A DNA stretch of 64,000 bases from Argyresthia goedartella (GCA_949825045.1 OX463829.1:17702715-17766714), one strand, 5' to 3'; shown: positions 44,568-55,405, counted from the first letter of the stretch. Numbers and translations are program-made. Notes: generated from the sequence alone by a model not told the origin.

Positions 44568-45609
44568 TAAGGTATTATAATTATAAATTACTATTGGTTT
44601 TTCTTTGAATGAATATACAGGTGCCCCAAAACAAATGTCACTCACACTATCACCGGAAGTAGACCTTCTATCCTAGTACTCCAAGATAAGAAATATTTCT
44701 TACTACAGCCCGTGTGAACAGTGCCTAATTATAATTCTGACATCAAGGTATTTCAATGAATTTAAACAAAGTCGCAATAAAAACAACTCGTGTGAAAAGA
44801 TCCTGTTGTAATTGATCAATTTTTCAAACGTGATTAAAATTCCTAAATGTTAAATTATATGATAAAGCAACAGTATCGATATTCCACCAGTTGTGTTCGA
44901 CCGGAAGAATTAATTGCTTTTGCCGAGAACATTTTAATATTCGCTGCTTTATCCAATGAATTTATGGTATTATACATTAAGATGTTGGTGCTATTGCTGT
45001 TACGCCGAGTATTACAGAGAATGCATAAGATGCTATTATCTTTCAAACGTTTTTATGGTATCCGAAGATAACATAGTAGAAGATGATGATCGATTCTAGT
45101 TGTTTGAAGGGGTTCAGCAGGGATATCGTGCCCTCAGTACAGTTGTCCATTTGCCCCGATCTTGGGCTCTCTTTGGGTCCTCTTTCTCCTTATACAAAAT
45201 GGTAGTCAAAGAATAGAGATTTTCAGTTATCGTCATGCTCCATCTTAAAAGATAAACGTTTTCAAGCACACTCATATACAATGCATCACATTCTCGAGTC
45301 TTCAATTCTGCTCTCCATGCTATCGGTACAACGCTGGTTGCGTTTCCCAGAGGAAATATGCGAGTGCTGGGTCTAAGTGAAGCAGTCACAGCATCGATAT
45401 TATTACAACAGGGTCGCAGCCAACTAGCGTAATTAGCCGTTCGATTAACAGCCTAGCCTTTTTACTGAACGGCGCCGATCAACTAGCGACCTGAATGATA
45501 TTAAGCCGGAGCGTCTAATACAACATCTAATAAACTGGGACGGGCTGGTGCTTTGACTTTTCATACAATACGTTGACCGGCTTTTATTAGTTGTAAAATA
45601 GTACTGACA
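44568..45609. other. No supported gene
   Basis: Minus-strand frames near 45114-45389 include KEDPKRAQDRGKW, faintly like a LINE C-terminus, but the surroundings do not support it. Confidence 0.35.
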
Positions 45610-45725
45610 TAACATAACATAACATAGCGTCAAGCCTTTTCCCATACGGGGTGGCAGAGGCACAATTGTGCCCACTTTTACTCAGTTATTCGATTATCCA
45701 TTTTGCGTGACAGGCGGCTAGTACA
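45610..45725 (-). mobile_element. SINE family C, 3' part with (TTATG)n tail
   Basis: The reverse strand reads CAAAATGGATAATCG, AGTGGGCACAATTGTGCC, TCTGCCACCCCGTATGGG, then ACGCTATGTTATGTTATG. Matches 30770-30874; the short tail repeat is typical of SINE 3' ends. Confidence 0.75.
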
Positions 45726-46677
45726 TTGTACTAAAAAGTAAGATTTAAAGCCAAGTGTATATCACAGACGCCTCATATTTTTAAATAAAAGTGTATTACA
45801 TTCTCTTTTCTCTCTCTATCGACTACAGACTGAGACATTGATAAATATACTTGGCTTTATTCCTTACCTTTTTTATAAACATAATAATGTTATTTTGCAT
45901 AAACGCACTCAAACTGTGAGACATACCAACACTTTTGTTGCTTGACGACGCCTTATTGACAGTGTGTGGGTTTTAGACAAGTAGTTAGACGTTATCAATC
46001 CAAAACATTTGCCTAGCTGTTTGTTTGAATGGCTGAATAATTGAATATCATTCACGCCATCTATTAACAAAAGGATGAACTGGCTTTACCCTTTGCGTTT
46101 TTCAATATCTTCTCTACGTAAGAACTTCCTTCAACGAATAGTTAAAAAAAGATCATCGAATTCGATTCAGCCCTTTGATAGTTTAGCGCTTACCCACATA
46201 TTTAACCATTCACATTAAGGGCTGAATAAGGGCCAATGGCCAATGAAAACAAATACCCGTCGCATCGCGTCGAAGCAGACTGACGCATGCTCCCGCGGGG
46301 CAGCCCAAGCTGCGAGACCAAGAAAATTATAGAAAATATTACTGAACTCCTGTAATAATAACATTAAAAATAAAATAAAACAACTAAAAATTTTCCCTTT
46401 TTTTACCTATTTTTGCGTGTAAGTTTTATATAGGAAACTGATTTCGCCTCCGAGCGCTTGTTCATTTAGTTGAATAATAATGCATTGCGAAAAATATTTT
46501 TAAGTATTTAAATATAACATATACCCGGTAATTTTAAAAGTCCATTCTTATCTCTAATATACCTTTTATAACATGTATTTATCCTACCTTTTTATGTTGT
46601 CTAGTTTAGCCTAGAATTGAAGCTAAAGATGCATTTATTTGTTCGCGCCCCCTGGCGCTGGCCATATTAAATCCCTT
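45726..46677. other. No recognisable gene
   Basis: AT-rich spacer with no coding signal. Confidence 0.4.
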
Positions 46678-47142
46678 AAGGGTTCCCTACTCGAAGGGTG
46701 CCAAACGGGACCCTATTAATAAGCCTCCGCTGTCCGTCTGTTCTTCCGTTCGTCCGACAGCGGGCTGTATCACATAAACCGTAACAGGTAGAGAGTTGAA
46801 ATTATCACAGACTGTATTTCTATTGCCGCTACAGCATCAATAAATAAACTACACGAGTTTATAAATCGAAGGGGTCCCCATACAATAGACGTGTTTTAAC
46901 GCCCCTCGCTATATAAAAAACCATATTATGATTCAAATATCGACGTAGATTTCGCGGTCTTATCACATGGTTATGGTGGCGCAATTGGTTTGATATCGGT
47001 CGCGCAATCTTTAAGATAAAACTACATTCGTACATAATATTATTTTCTTTTTGTTTTATTATTTTTAGTGGTTGAGTTTTCTTGTATGATGGTACGGAAC
47101 CCTTCGTGTGCGAGTCCGACCCGCACTGACCGTTTTTTTTAA
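46678..47142 (+). repeat. Repeat family P, longest copy
   Basis: Starts AGGGTTCCCTACTCGAAGGG, GCCAAACGGGACCCTATT, CCTCCGCTGTCCGTCTG. It continues CTACAGCATCAATAAATAA and GGTCCCCATACAATAG, and ends ATGGTACGGAACCCTTCGTG and GAGTCCGACCCGCAC. Length about 465 bp, non-coding; the ends are partly self-complementary in function-less GC motifs. Class unknown. Confidence 0.72.
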
Positions 47143-47239
47143 TTATATAGAGGGTCTCTCGTAAATAATGGTCCAATGTTAAGGAGAAGACAGCTTACCT
47201 AAATTCCTAAAACTATTTAGATCTAAAAATAAAAACAGA

Positions 47240-47356
47240 CCCTGTGTGGTTCCAGAATCAGCGACGTCACACACATATAAACAACCAAGAGCCGGGGATC
47301 AAACCCAGGACCTCCCGCATGGTAGGCAAAGCCACAACCGCAGCGCCACAGAGGTC
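47240..47356 (-). mobile_element. SINE family B, head half
   Basis: Head GACCTCTGTGGCGCTGCGG, B-box GGTTTGATCCCCGGC, body to about 47240. The A-rich linker is deleted. Confidence 0.75.
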
Positions 47357-47463
47357 GTCATGCTAATATGTTGGGTGTTTCGACGACTAAAACAAAAAAA
47401 AACACCAACTCTTCGCAAAATACCTGATTGTAAATACCTTTTGAAGAGTAAGTGTAGGTAAAT
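47357..47463 (+). repeat. Duplicated segment, copy 1
   Basis: GTCATGCTAATATGTTGGG, CGACTAAAACAAAAAAAAACACC, GCAAAATACCTGAT, TAAATACCTTTTGAA, GTAAGTGTAGGTAAAT repeats at 48842-48951, again next to a SINE-B head. Confidence 0.78.
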
Positions 47464-48641
47464 ATAACCAAAATAAAATGAGAAATCCGCAAAGTGCATC
47501 GTCAATTAAAATAACCTATTTTTTAAATTGCAACATATGGAATCAAACTTAGGGCTCTTAGGCAGACAGTATAACGCACATTTTACTTTTTATTTTCTTA
47601 TTTAAATTTAGCGCCACTTTTCAGATTAATGGCAATAACTTTGTAAGGACAAAGTCTAGGCGTAAGTTTTATGCCATTTTACAAAGCTGATTTGCAATAA
47701 TGGTCCAGCCAGCCAATCCTAATTTATTTTTGAAGGAGAGTTTTTTTTTAATTTCGCGGCGTCCTCAATTAATGCCTCGAGGTTTCCACATCGTATGCTC
47801 AGTTGTTGACTCGGGTTTGCCAGAGGCCACCTCGAAGAAGATGGAGTCTAGGCGATGCATCATCAATCATTTTGGTTGCGGTGGTAGCACTGGCTGTAAC
47901 GTTCCTTTGCAAATTTTAAGATATAATATAAACAAACGTCACTGTCATTCGACAAAAAGAGCAATCTGCACCCAGAGTTGGTAAACAAGGAGTTTCATTC
48001 ATTTTGAAAAAGAAATTGAGGACCAAAACGTTTATTTTAGTTATTGATGTTCATAAACAAAATGGTGGGAACCGGAGATTATTTTGAATAACCCAACAAA
48101 ACACACACAAAACCGTCATAACTGTCGAAGTTATAAACTCACAAACTTATCTTACCCGGTGACGGCGTTTGGCGCTAGTGTCAATGGCTCGAATGACATT
48201 AATTAGCTTTCGCCACCGGGCCAGGGGGGCCAGGCGGGCTACCACAACGTCTTATGCCGATTCAGATTAAGAACCTAATTTGATCTGAACCTAAATAAAA
48301 CCCATTATGGCGAATTTTAATGGAAATTGTTGCCATGGTGATGTTCTTGTTTTGAACCTAATTTGAATCGGAAAAAGATTGTGGTGACCCCCCAGGTAAG
48401 TTTGTGTATCTGTAGCCTCAAGGTTCATTGAAATGTACCTTGAATTTGGCGGCTGGACTTCTTCAAACAGGCCATAAAGCCGGTTACAGAGCGCTGCCAA
48501 TTGCTCTATCCAACAGATAACAAAGTGGATTACAAACTACCTTTGAAATAGTTAACGTTAGCCACTGAGCGGTCCCGTGACAAAAGGTAACTTCAAGGAG
48601 CGTTGGACTCAAGTGACGTCGTATGGCAAGGAAGCGCATTT
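47464..48641. other. No supported gene
   Basis: A 94-codon frame at 47700-47984 has some amphipathic composition but no domain, start context or splice support. Confidence 0.35.
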
Positions 48642-48834
48642 TGGGAATAAACATAAACATTTACATTTACATATTAACACATACATTGCCTCTGGACCCA
48701 TGCTAGGATACCTTGTGTCGTGGGAACTAGAAACAGCGACGTCACACACATATAAACATCTAAGTCTTGGGTTTTTTTTCTTCACCCCAGCCGGGGATCG
48801 AACCTGGGACCTCTGGCATGGTAGGTACATGGTA
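48642..48834 (-). mobile_element. SINE family B, head truncated
   Basis: Tail ATGTAAATGTTTATG, body, linker and B-box GGTTCGATCCCCGGC present. The outer head is missing beyond the ACCATGCC block. Confidence 0.8.
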
Positions 48835-48841
48835 ATATTTG

Positions 48842-48951
48842 GTCATCATGCTAATATTTGGGCTTTTTCACCGACTAAAACAAAAAAAACACCAGCTCTA
48901 CGCAAAATACCTGATCGTAAATACCTTTTGAATAGTAAGTGTTGGTAAATT
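48842..48951 (+). repeat. Duplicated segment, copy 2
   Basis: Matches 47357-47463 at roughly nine in ten positions by eye, with the same orientation and the same position relative to a SINE-B copy. Confidence 0.78.
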
Positions 48952-49033
48952 TCTACATATCTAATCAAACTTATACCCCCCCCCCCTCATGATGGAAGAG
49001 CAGTTAAATCTGGCTAAAATATGGCATGTGTTT

Positions 49034-49292
49034 AATCGATTACCAAAAACACACCTATTTTACTACCAATAAATTCGAAATGACTGCCAGAATGGGTAAA
49101 TGATCACCAAATTGTGCTTGGATAAATGCTCACCAAATATCTTTTTATGTTTTGTGTACTTAACTTTATGTTTTAAGTATTTTTTGTTGTTCTTACATGT
49201 TCAACCTAACACGAAGGATAAAGGGGGCTTCGCTTCGCTACCCTTCACCTAAACCACCTTCTGCAACTTTTGGTGATCATATACCCATTTTG
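49034..49292 (-). mobile_element. Modular fold-back element, copy D (arm type 1)
   Basis: Core reversed at 49196-49262 (GTTCAACCTAACACGAAG, GGGGGCTTCGCTTCGCT, CTTCACCTAAACC). Arms match copy A: GATTACCAAAAACACACC, TTTTACTACCAATAAATTCG, TGATCACCAAA. The core lost part of its stem (GGGTAGCGAAGCG in place of GGGTAAAGGG...). Ends tentative. Confidence 0.72.
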
Positions 49293-49618
49293 AAAAAAAT
49301 AATAATTTAGTAGTCATTTCAATTGATCTCCTAAAATATAGCTGATGCTGGTGATAAGTATTATGACTAATTGGTCACAAATGAAAATTCCAAGTAAGAG
49401 AGTAATGAAACTCCTGGCCCTGCCATTCCTATCTCCTTTTACTACATACTCAAAGATGGCGTTGGGATTAAACCCACAATCTCTCATAAACTGGATTTGC
49501 ATAGATTTGCCCAGGGACTTCCCCGGTTGGTCCATTGTGCTCGTCACGATAGCTCCTGAACAACTGGCGCTTGGGGTATTGAAATAGTTATTGGATCTAG
49601 TATTGTACTACAGTCTTC

Positions 49619-49704
49619 ACAAAATAAAAGGCCCGGTAGCCCAAACTGAATTCAACCTTATGACGTCAGTGACGCGGACGCTGTCAACGGGCCTTTTATT
49701 TTGT
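49619..49704. mobile_element. 86-bp inverted-repeat element
   Basis: ACAAAATAAAAGGCCCG at 49619-49635 and its exact inverse at 49688-49704. Interior 52 bp with a TGACGTCA-like site. No clear target duplication. Confidence 0.65.
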
Positions 49705-49889
49705 AGTAACACTAAGTACAAAAGTCATTCGGGAGTTATTGTCGACTAGCCGCTGCCGGCATATTGAGTATAGACATTGCCGCTTTGGGTGTTACATATC
49801 TTTTCCGATTTCTGAGCTAAAAAGCACCTTCGCCGCTTCATTTTGGGTTCTAAGGCGGAAAATTTCTATTCATAACACATTTGAAAAGG

Positions 49890-50640
49890 CTTTTTACGAA
49901 CCTCGCTACGACCCCTTCGGCTCGTGCCGTAAACTTCTCGGTTCGTAGATATAAGCCTTTGCGAACTCGTGGGAAATGTACTATTTCACCTTTCATTAGG
50001 AAAAGTAAGTTTTTCCCCACGACGAGAGGGAGCGTGTGCAAATTGAACACAGATCTTAATAAAATAATCGATTGTAATTTCATCGTAATCGATTAAAAAC
50101 TTACATGTTTCAAGTTTTAACTTTAACAAAGTTATATGAAAATTCATGAACTTTTCGTAATATTAAAAAAAAATGTCACAATAAATTAGATGTTTGACTG
50201 AAATCAAAACTATCGATGACTGTTATTGTGATATATAATGAATATTGATATCCGATACAATTGTAATATTCGATTCGATTATTTTTACACATCGGTAAAA
50301 GTAGCACAGGAATATTTTATCTGTGGTGACCTTTCCCTAATACTTCACTATCCGCCAATATAAAAAAAAAGTTTTGTTTTCGTTGTTCGATTGGTTGGAG
50401 GTGAAAGCTTAGTAATTCAAAGTATAGTAATTTAGTTATTTTTAGAGCATTTTATTTCCATTTTCCTCATAGTTGGTGTGAAAAGTTGTATGTGTCACTC
50501 AGGAGCAAAATCTTTTTCGTCATGAGCGTTAACGCTTGAATCCTTCATTACGCTCAAGATTCAATGTACCGCCCTCGCCGTAAATACATCATTTTGCTCC
50601 CTCGAGACACAAATAACTATGTTACCTCACCATTTTATTT
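49890..50640 (-). repeat. 0.8-kb dispersed element S, copy 2
   Basis: Reverse complement of 11945-12750 in order, with several small indels. It lacks the 32-bp tandem expansion. The far end (about 49890-49970) carries additional GGTCGTAGCGAGG and GAACCGAGAAGTTTACGGC not present in copy 1. Confidence 0.75.
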
Positions 50641-50844
50641 GTTGTAATTCCATTGAGCAATTTTTTCACCCCAAAATTATAAAACAAAGCAATGTTTGTT
50701 CATAAAGCGGTTTAAACAAAATTATCGATATTTAACAATCGAACAACTTTATATCTTATCTTATTACCTTTAACTATCCTCATTCAAGTATACAAGGTTG
50801 CAACTTTTCGGAATAATAATAGCCTTTGACTTTAGCTACTTTAT
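50641..50844. other. Spacer, no feature
   Basis: AT-rich. Confidence 0.35.
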
Positions 50845-51003
50845 AGGGTTCCGTACTCGAAGGTTACCAATACAGGAAGGACCCTATTACTAAGCCTCCG
50901 CTGTCTGTCTGTCGATCCGTCCGTCCGCCAGCGGCCTGTATCTCCTGCGGTGTCCTTGAATGCGCAGTAGTGACTTCAATAATAATAATAATAATAATAA
51001 TTT
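50845..51003 (+). repeat. Repeat family P, start fragment, with AAT tract
   Basis: AGGGTTCCGTACTCGAAGG, GACCCTATTACTAAGCCTCC, CTGTCTGTCTGTCGATCCG, ending in an (AAT)n tract at 50980-51002. Confidence 0.62.
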
Positions 51004-51084
51004 ATTTAATTCTCAGATAATACAATCCATTATTGTTAGTAGTTAATTCATATTCATATTCAAAACTACTCATATTCATATATT

Positions 51085-51245
51085 CATATTCTTTATTGCA
51101 CAGAAAACATAGATAAACAGACAGTTACAATAAATTTTATAGGCAAAGGCGAGCTTATCTCTAAAAAGAGATTTCTTCCAGCAAACCTAGGCAAGACAGG
51201 AGTGTTTATGAAAAAGGACAGTCCTAGTGCGCAATAAAACTGTAT
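51085..51245 (-). repeat. Retrotransposon 3'-tail fragment (family T)
   Basis: TCTTTATTGCACAGAA, AGGCGAGCTTATCTCT, AGAGATTTCTTCCAGCAAACC. The best-preserved of three copies. Confidence 0.68.
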
Positions 51246-51306
51246 ACATACGTACGAAAATTACTTTTAAAATATAAATAAAATATACCTTATAAAAATA
51301 TATATA

Positions 51307-52615
51307 CACAGTCAGGTCATAAGTTCTGTCACACAATAAAAACTTTTGAATTTAGAACGTTGGCCACAGAAAAGTTTATTGAAATCGAATTTCGAATTTT
51401 TCATGAAAATAAAAATGTGTACTTTTTAGAATTTTCCTCATTTTTAAATATGGAGTGGACACTTAAAGAAGACCGTGTCGTAGTTATTGCGTTGCATCGT
51501 TGCGGTTACGCACCAATTCAGATTTTCGACTTACTGAAAAATTTGAATATAACCAAAAGATTCGTTTATCGTACCATAAAACGATACAATGAAGACTCTA
51601 GTGTAGATGACAAGTCAAGAAGTGGTCGCCCTCACTCTGTTAGGACTCCAGCTGTGATAAAAGCTGTGAAGGCGCAAATTCAAAGAAATCCCATACGTAA
51701 GCAGAAACTGTTGGCCCTTCAGATGGGGTTAAGCAGGACCACGGTGAAAAGGGTGTTAAATGAAGACTTAGGGCTTAGGGCATATCGAAGAAAAACAGGA
51801 CATCGTTTGGACGCTCGTTTAATGGACCTGAGACTGAAGAGATGCCGCGCTTTGTTGAAGCGGTACGCGGGAAAAAAGCATCGGGAAATTCTTTTTTCGG
51901 ATGAAAAAATTTTCACCGTGGAAGAGAGCTACAACAAACAAAATGATAAGGTGTACGCACACAGCAGTGAAGAAGCGAGCAACCGTATTCCGCGTGTCCA
52001 ACGAGGTCATTTTCCATCCTCGCTCATGGTTTGGTTGGGAGTCTCTTATTGGGGCTTAACTGAGGTACATTTTTGTGAGAAAGGCGTAAAAACGAATGCA
52101 GTTGTGTATCAAAATACAGTCCTCAAGAACCTTGTGGAACCTGTTTCTCATACCATGTTTAATAACAGGCACTGGGTATTCCAACAAGATTCTGCGCCAG
52201 CTCATAGAGCGAAAAGCGCACAAGACTGGCTGGCGACGCGTGAAATCGACTTCATCCGGCACGAAGACTGGCCCTCCTCCAGTCCAGATTTGAGTCCATT
52301 AGATTACAAGATATGGCAACACTTGGAGGAAAAGGCCGGCTCAAAGCCTCATCCTGATTTGGAGTCACTCAAGGCATCCTTGATTAAGGCAGCCGCTGAT
52401 ATTGACATGGACCTCGTTCATGCTGCGATAGACGACTGGCCGCGCAGAATAAAGGCCTGTATTCAAAATCGCGGGGGTCATTTTGAATAAACTTTATTAC
52501 CATAAGAATCTATGTTTTATTAAGTTAATTTTGCTATATAAATGTTTACATAAATAATAAACATGTCTAAATAATTTCATATTGCACATGTGACAGAACT
52601 TATGACCTGACTATG
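51307..52615 (+). mobile_element. Mariner (maT / DD37D) transposon, 1309 bp, apparently intact
   Basis: TIRs CACAGTCAGGTCATAAG... (51307-51333) and the inverse of CATAGTCAGGTCATAAG... (52589-52615) match at 26 of 27 positions. TA flanks both sides (51305-51306, 52616-52617). One uninterrupted transposase frame fills the interior. By eye there is no lesion. Confidence 0.93.
51450..52490 (+). CDS. Mariner/maT transposase, full length
   Basis: 346 residues from ATG 51450; the frame is open further upstream but without another ATG. Residues 1-50 and 65-110 form two helix-turn-helix regions for TIR binding, separated by the linker SRSGRPHS (57-63). Catalytic Asp151 (LFSDEKIF), Asp247 (FQQDSAPAH) and Asp285 (SPDLSPLDY) have 37 residues between the last two, the DD37D signature of the maT clade that includes silkworm mariners (established). 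WVFQQDSAPAHRA is the usual strand-turn. Length is normal for the family (about 340-350). It is the only transposase in the window with no stop or frameshift. No promoter is visible. TIRs are intact, so the element could be mobile; expression is unknown. Confidence 0.93.
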   Translation: MEWTLKEDRVVVIALHRCGYAPIQIFDLLKNLNITKRFVYRTIKRYNEDSSVDDKSRSGRPHSVRTPAVIKAVKAQIQRNPIRKQKLLALQMGLSRTTVKRVLNEDLGLRAYRRKTGHRLDARLMDLRLKRCRALLKRYAGKKHREILFSDEKIFTVEESYNKQNDKVYAHSSEEASNRIPRVQRGHFPSSLMVWLGVSYWGLTEVHFCEKGVKTNAVVYQNTVLKNLVEPVSHTMFNNRHWVFQQDSAPAHRAKSAQDWLATREIDFIRHEDWPSSSPDLSPLDYKIWQHLEEKAGSKPHPDLESLKASLIKAAADIDMDLVHAAIDDWPRRIKACIQNRGGHFE

Positions 52616-52719
52616 TATCTCAACTATATAAAATTCACTAGATAGCATGCACATATATGTATAAACTACAAAATATCATACATATATTTACATAAATATG
52701 ATACCGATTACGGAAGAGA

Positions 52720-53150
52720 AAGGAAATACGCTTTCAATCTTTTCTTAAAAGTGAAAATTGAGGGACTATCCCTAATAGTGCAGGGAAGTGCGTTTCACAG
52801 TCGAATTGCCCTTAACCTAAAAGAGTGTTTGTAGGCGGCAGTGTTATGCCGAGGAGTTGACAGGAGAGACACCGTGTGGGATCTCCGATTACTATCCCTG
52901 GGGAAAAGAAACTCAAAACGTTATCGAAGATATGTGGGGTAGCGGGGATTTCGCAAAATATTGAATAGATAAGAGAGAATGTACATATCACGGCGAAGAC
53001 GGATCGGAAGCCATCCCAGCTCCTTGCGATACTGGGAGACATGGTCGTACTTGCGCAGCCCGTAGACAAACCGAATCCCAAGGTTTTGGAGTCGCTCGAG
53101 TTTATTCAGTTGTTCTTCGTTCGCACTGACCCAACAAGCATCCGCATAGA
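52720..53150 (-). pseudogene. LINE family B reverse transcriptase C-terminus
   Basis: The minus strand encodes NKLERLQNLGIRFVYGLRKY, then RKELGWLPIRLRRDMYILS, then the FRLRAIRLxNALP...FTFKKRLKAYF ending. In-frame stops occur in TYLR*RFEF and at the usual Trp of RLWNALP. It is a relic of an APE-type LINE, different from the 21.9-26.2 kb family. Confidence 0.8.
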
Positions 53151-53172
53151 TTCATATTTTTTATAGATAGTG

Positions 53173-53630
53173 TTAGTAGGACTTATTATTATTTACATGT
53201 ATATTACTGTGCTTCAGTAGGCGGCCATCACATCTGTCTGCGATCACCGCCAGTATGCTGTTACGGCTGGCGCGGAGTCTGGCGAGCGTCGAGGTGCAGC
53301 GCTTGCGTAACGTTGCATAGAAACAGTCGACGCGCGCCTCCGCGAACATCCCCGACGCACTACACCACCGCGGCAGCCGCAGCAGCACCCTGAATGCGTT
53401 GTTGAATTGGACGCGAAGGGCGCTGAAAGCTTTTTTGGAATAATCAGTCCACAGGCTGCAGGTGTAAAGCGATGTGCAGTAAGCCCTGAAAAGTGTTAAT
53501 TTCACCCCGACTGTACACCGCGAGAACCTATGGGCTATCATATTCGAGCGCCTATGTACGGAATACCTGTACATATGCGCCGTAATTCCCGCCAGCGTCG
53601 CCCAGCGCACTCAATGCGTGGCGCGAGGTA
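53173..53630 (-). pseudogene. LINE family C C-terminal fragment
   Basis: A 145-codon open frame with RFSRCTVGVKLTLFRAYCTSL, TDYSKKAFSALRVQFNNAFR and LLRLPRWCSASGMFAEARVD. The KxxLFRAYCxSLYxCxLW...LRVxYNxxFRxLL pattern is typical of the post-catalytic part of reverse transcriptases in one insect LINE group. Cys-rich, no domain N-terminal to it here. Confidence 0.75.
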
Positions 53631-54147
53631 TAGAGAGTGGAAATTTTCACCAAATGATCAACTACACGAAAAGTTATAAATTAAATGGGGTTATACAAGA
53701 GTGTGTAATACCTACATATAAGTTAGCGAGTTAATATCCTATTGAAAATTTCATGATACCTTGTCGATAGCGCAATTGGTTTGACGTCGGATCCGCAATA
53801 TGTAGGGACTGGTGTCGATACCAAGTTCGGAGATTTTTTTGTTGTTTTTTTTTTATTGTTTAGACCTTAAGATTGATTTTACAATGGTAAGGAACCTTTT
53901 TTCTGCGGGGCCAAGCCCGTACTTTACCAATTTTTCTTTCGATGTCTCCTCCTTAAACTCGAGTAACTTGTTTCTTTCATCCAAAACTTCTGCGCTTTAC
54001 CCACGATCGGGTGTCTAAGTTGAAACGATGCTACTCCTATAGAGGGAAACTTTTTAGAATACCGTGCCCGAAGGTTGCTGAAAACCCTTTTATTATACCT
54101 CCGCTGTAAGTCCGTCCTTCCGCGCTAGTCTGTCAGCGGGCGGTGGG
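53631..54147 (+). repeat. Degraded repeat P material
   Basis: GCGCAATTGGTTTGACGTCGG, GGTAAGGAACCTTTTTTCTG and GCCCGTACTTTACC (53765-53930), then CCGTGCCCGAAGGTTG, ACCTCCGCTGTAAGTCCG (54060-54115). Confidence 0.5.
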
Positions 54148-54335
54148 AGCCCAAAAATAGATAAATTAGCTCGTAGATTAAGTTCTGCGGCTTACGCTGT
54201 AAGGAACACCAGACAAAACGAGGATGTGGCCTACAGCTTATAGGCTAGTCTATTTTAGTTACTTTCTTAGTGTCATGTCCCATGGTATCTTGTTGTAGTG
54301 GAAAGAGCTATTCGAGCAATTTGCAATTTAAAACG

Positions 54336-54601
54336 GGAAATATTAAAATGCACATCAAAAATACTGATTTTCGCAGCAAATATCCCTTATATTTGCTGCA
54401 ATAGCTTAGGTGAAGGGTAAAGGAGGTGAGCGAAGCGACGCCCCCTTTATCCTTCGTGTTAGGTTCAACATGTAAGAATAACAACAAATACTTAAAACAT
54501 AAACTTAAGTACTCATAAAATATTTCAAACATAAAAGTGTTTTTGCTAATTCTTTTTTGCTGCGCAAATCAGTATTTTTTATGTGCGATTAAAAAACAGC
54601 C
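54336..54601 (+). mobile_element. Modular fold-back element, copy E (arm type 3), inserted in a LINE
   Basis: Core at 54403-54480; arms GCACATCAAAAATACTGATTT and its inverse, as in copy C. The interrupted LINE codons read ATTTAAAACG at 54326-54335 and ATTTAAAGCG at 54602-54611, a 10-bp duplication with one change. Length 266 bp against 263 bp for copy C. The insertion point in known LINE sequence confirms the ends. Confidence 0.85.
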
Positions 54602-54653
54602 ATTTAAAGCGAACAGACTCCGTAAGGGAACATTTCAAAGAAATTGACATACT

Positions 54654-54752
54654 GAAGACCTCTGTGGCGCCGCGGTAGTGGCTCTCCCATGAAAGAGGTC
54701 CCGGGTTCGATCCCAGGCTGGGGATGAAGAAAAAAAACCGCAGGTCTATGAT
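54654..54752 (+). mobile_element. SINE family B, head and linker only
   Basis: GACCTCTGTGGCGCCGCGGTA, B-box GGGTTCGATCCCAGG, A-rich linker, then ends; the tail half is lost. It interrupts the LINE relic. Confidence 0.78.
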
Positions 54753-55344
54753 AATATAAAAAATATAATAAATGTGTGATGTCGATGTCGATCGCAAGAT
54801 ACGCAAGACCTTTCAACATTCTACAAAATTAGCGATAGCTGTAAAGTTATATAATATAAGAAATAATCGCAGACTACTTGCACCCCGGTTTAGACTCGCG
54901 AAAGTAAGCAATTCTTTTAAGGTCAATTCACAAAGCATTCTATACTCCTACAGTATACTAAAGATTTTCCACTGGAAATTTGCCATTAGAGAAAATTTAA
55001 AAACGATTTAAAAACAACTTATTCTCAAAAGGGATATTACAATGTTCAAGATTACGTAAATGACAAGACTGTGTGGGGTTAATCTAACTCAACACAGAAT
55101 TAGCTGGTAATAATTGTATAATAATTTATGCCTGCTTATTATTATTATAATAATTAATATTGTAATATTTGTATTAGTTAAACTCAAGCAATTTTTAAAA
55201 GGGATCTAAAATACATATAACAATATTTAAAGGAAATAAAGAATTTTGAATTCTTTATCTCATGAAACGTTGAAGTTTTTTTTTAACAAAGTTGGTCTCC
55301 ATACATGTGACATGTTTTTTGGTCGATATTAAAATGTTATATCG

Positions 55345-55405
55345 TTCACGATGGTACGGGACCCTTCGTGTGCGAGTCTGACTTGTACTTGACCGGTTTT
55401 TAAAC
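55345..55405 (+). repeat. Repeat family P, end fragment
   Basis: ATGGTACGGGACCCTTCGTG, TGCGAGTCTGACTTGTACTTG. Confidence 0.6.

Larger units (their letters stand above)
54148..55255 (+). pseudogene. Second copy of the 22-26 kb LINE, broken by two insertions
   Basis: Three pieces in order: IDKLARRLSSAAYAVRNTRQ...AIRAICNLKR (54150-54335), KRTDSVREHFKEIDIL (54606-54653) and RNNRRLLAPRFRLAKVSNSF...YYNVQDYVNDKTVWG (54815-55080), then the homologous 3' UTR to about 55255. Between pieces sit modular element E and a SINE-B. The LINE itself has several stops and frameshifts. Order of events: LINE, then E and SINE-B. Confidence 0.85.

Noticed and set aside
52812..53081. 89-codon minus-strand frame as a gene
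   Set aside because: It is a frame shadow of the LINE family B fragment, whose correct frame reads FRLRAIRL...FKKRLKAYF.
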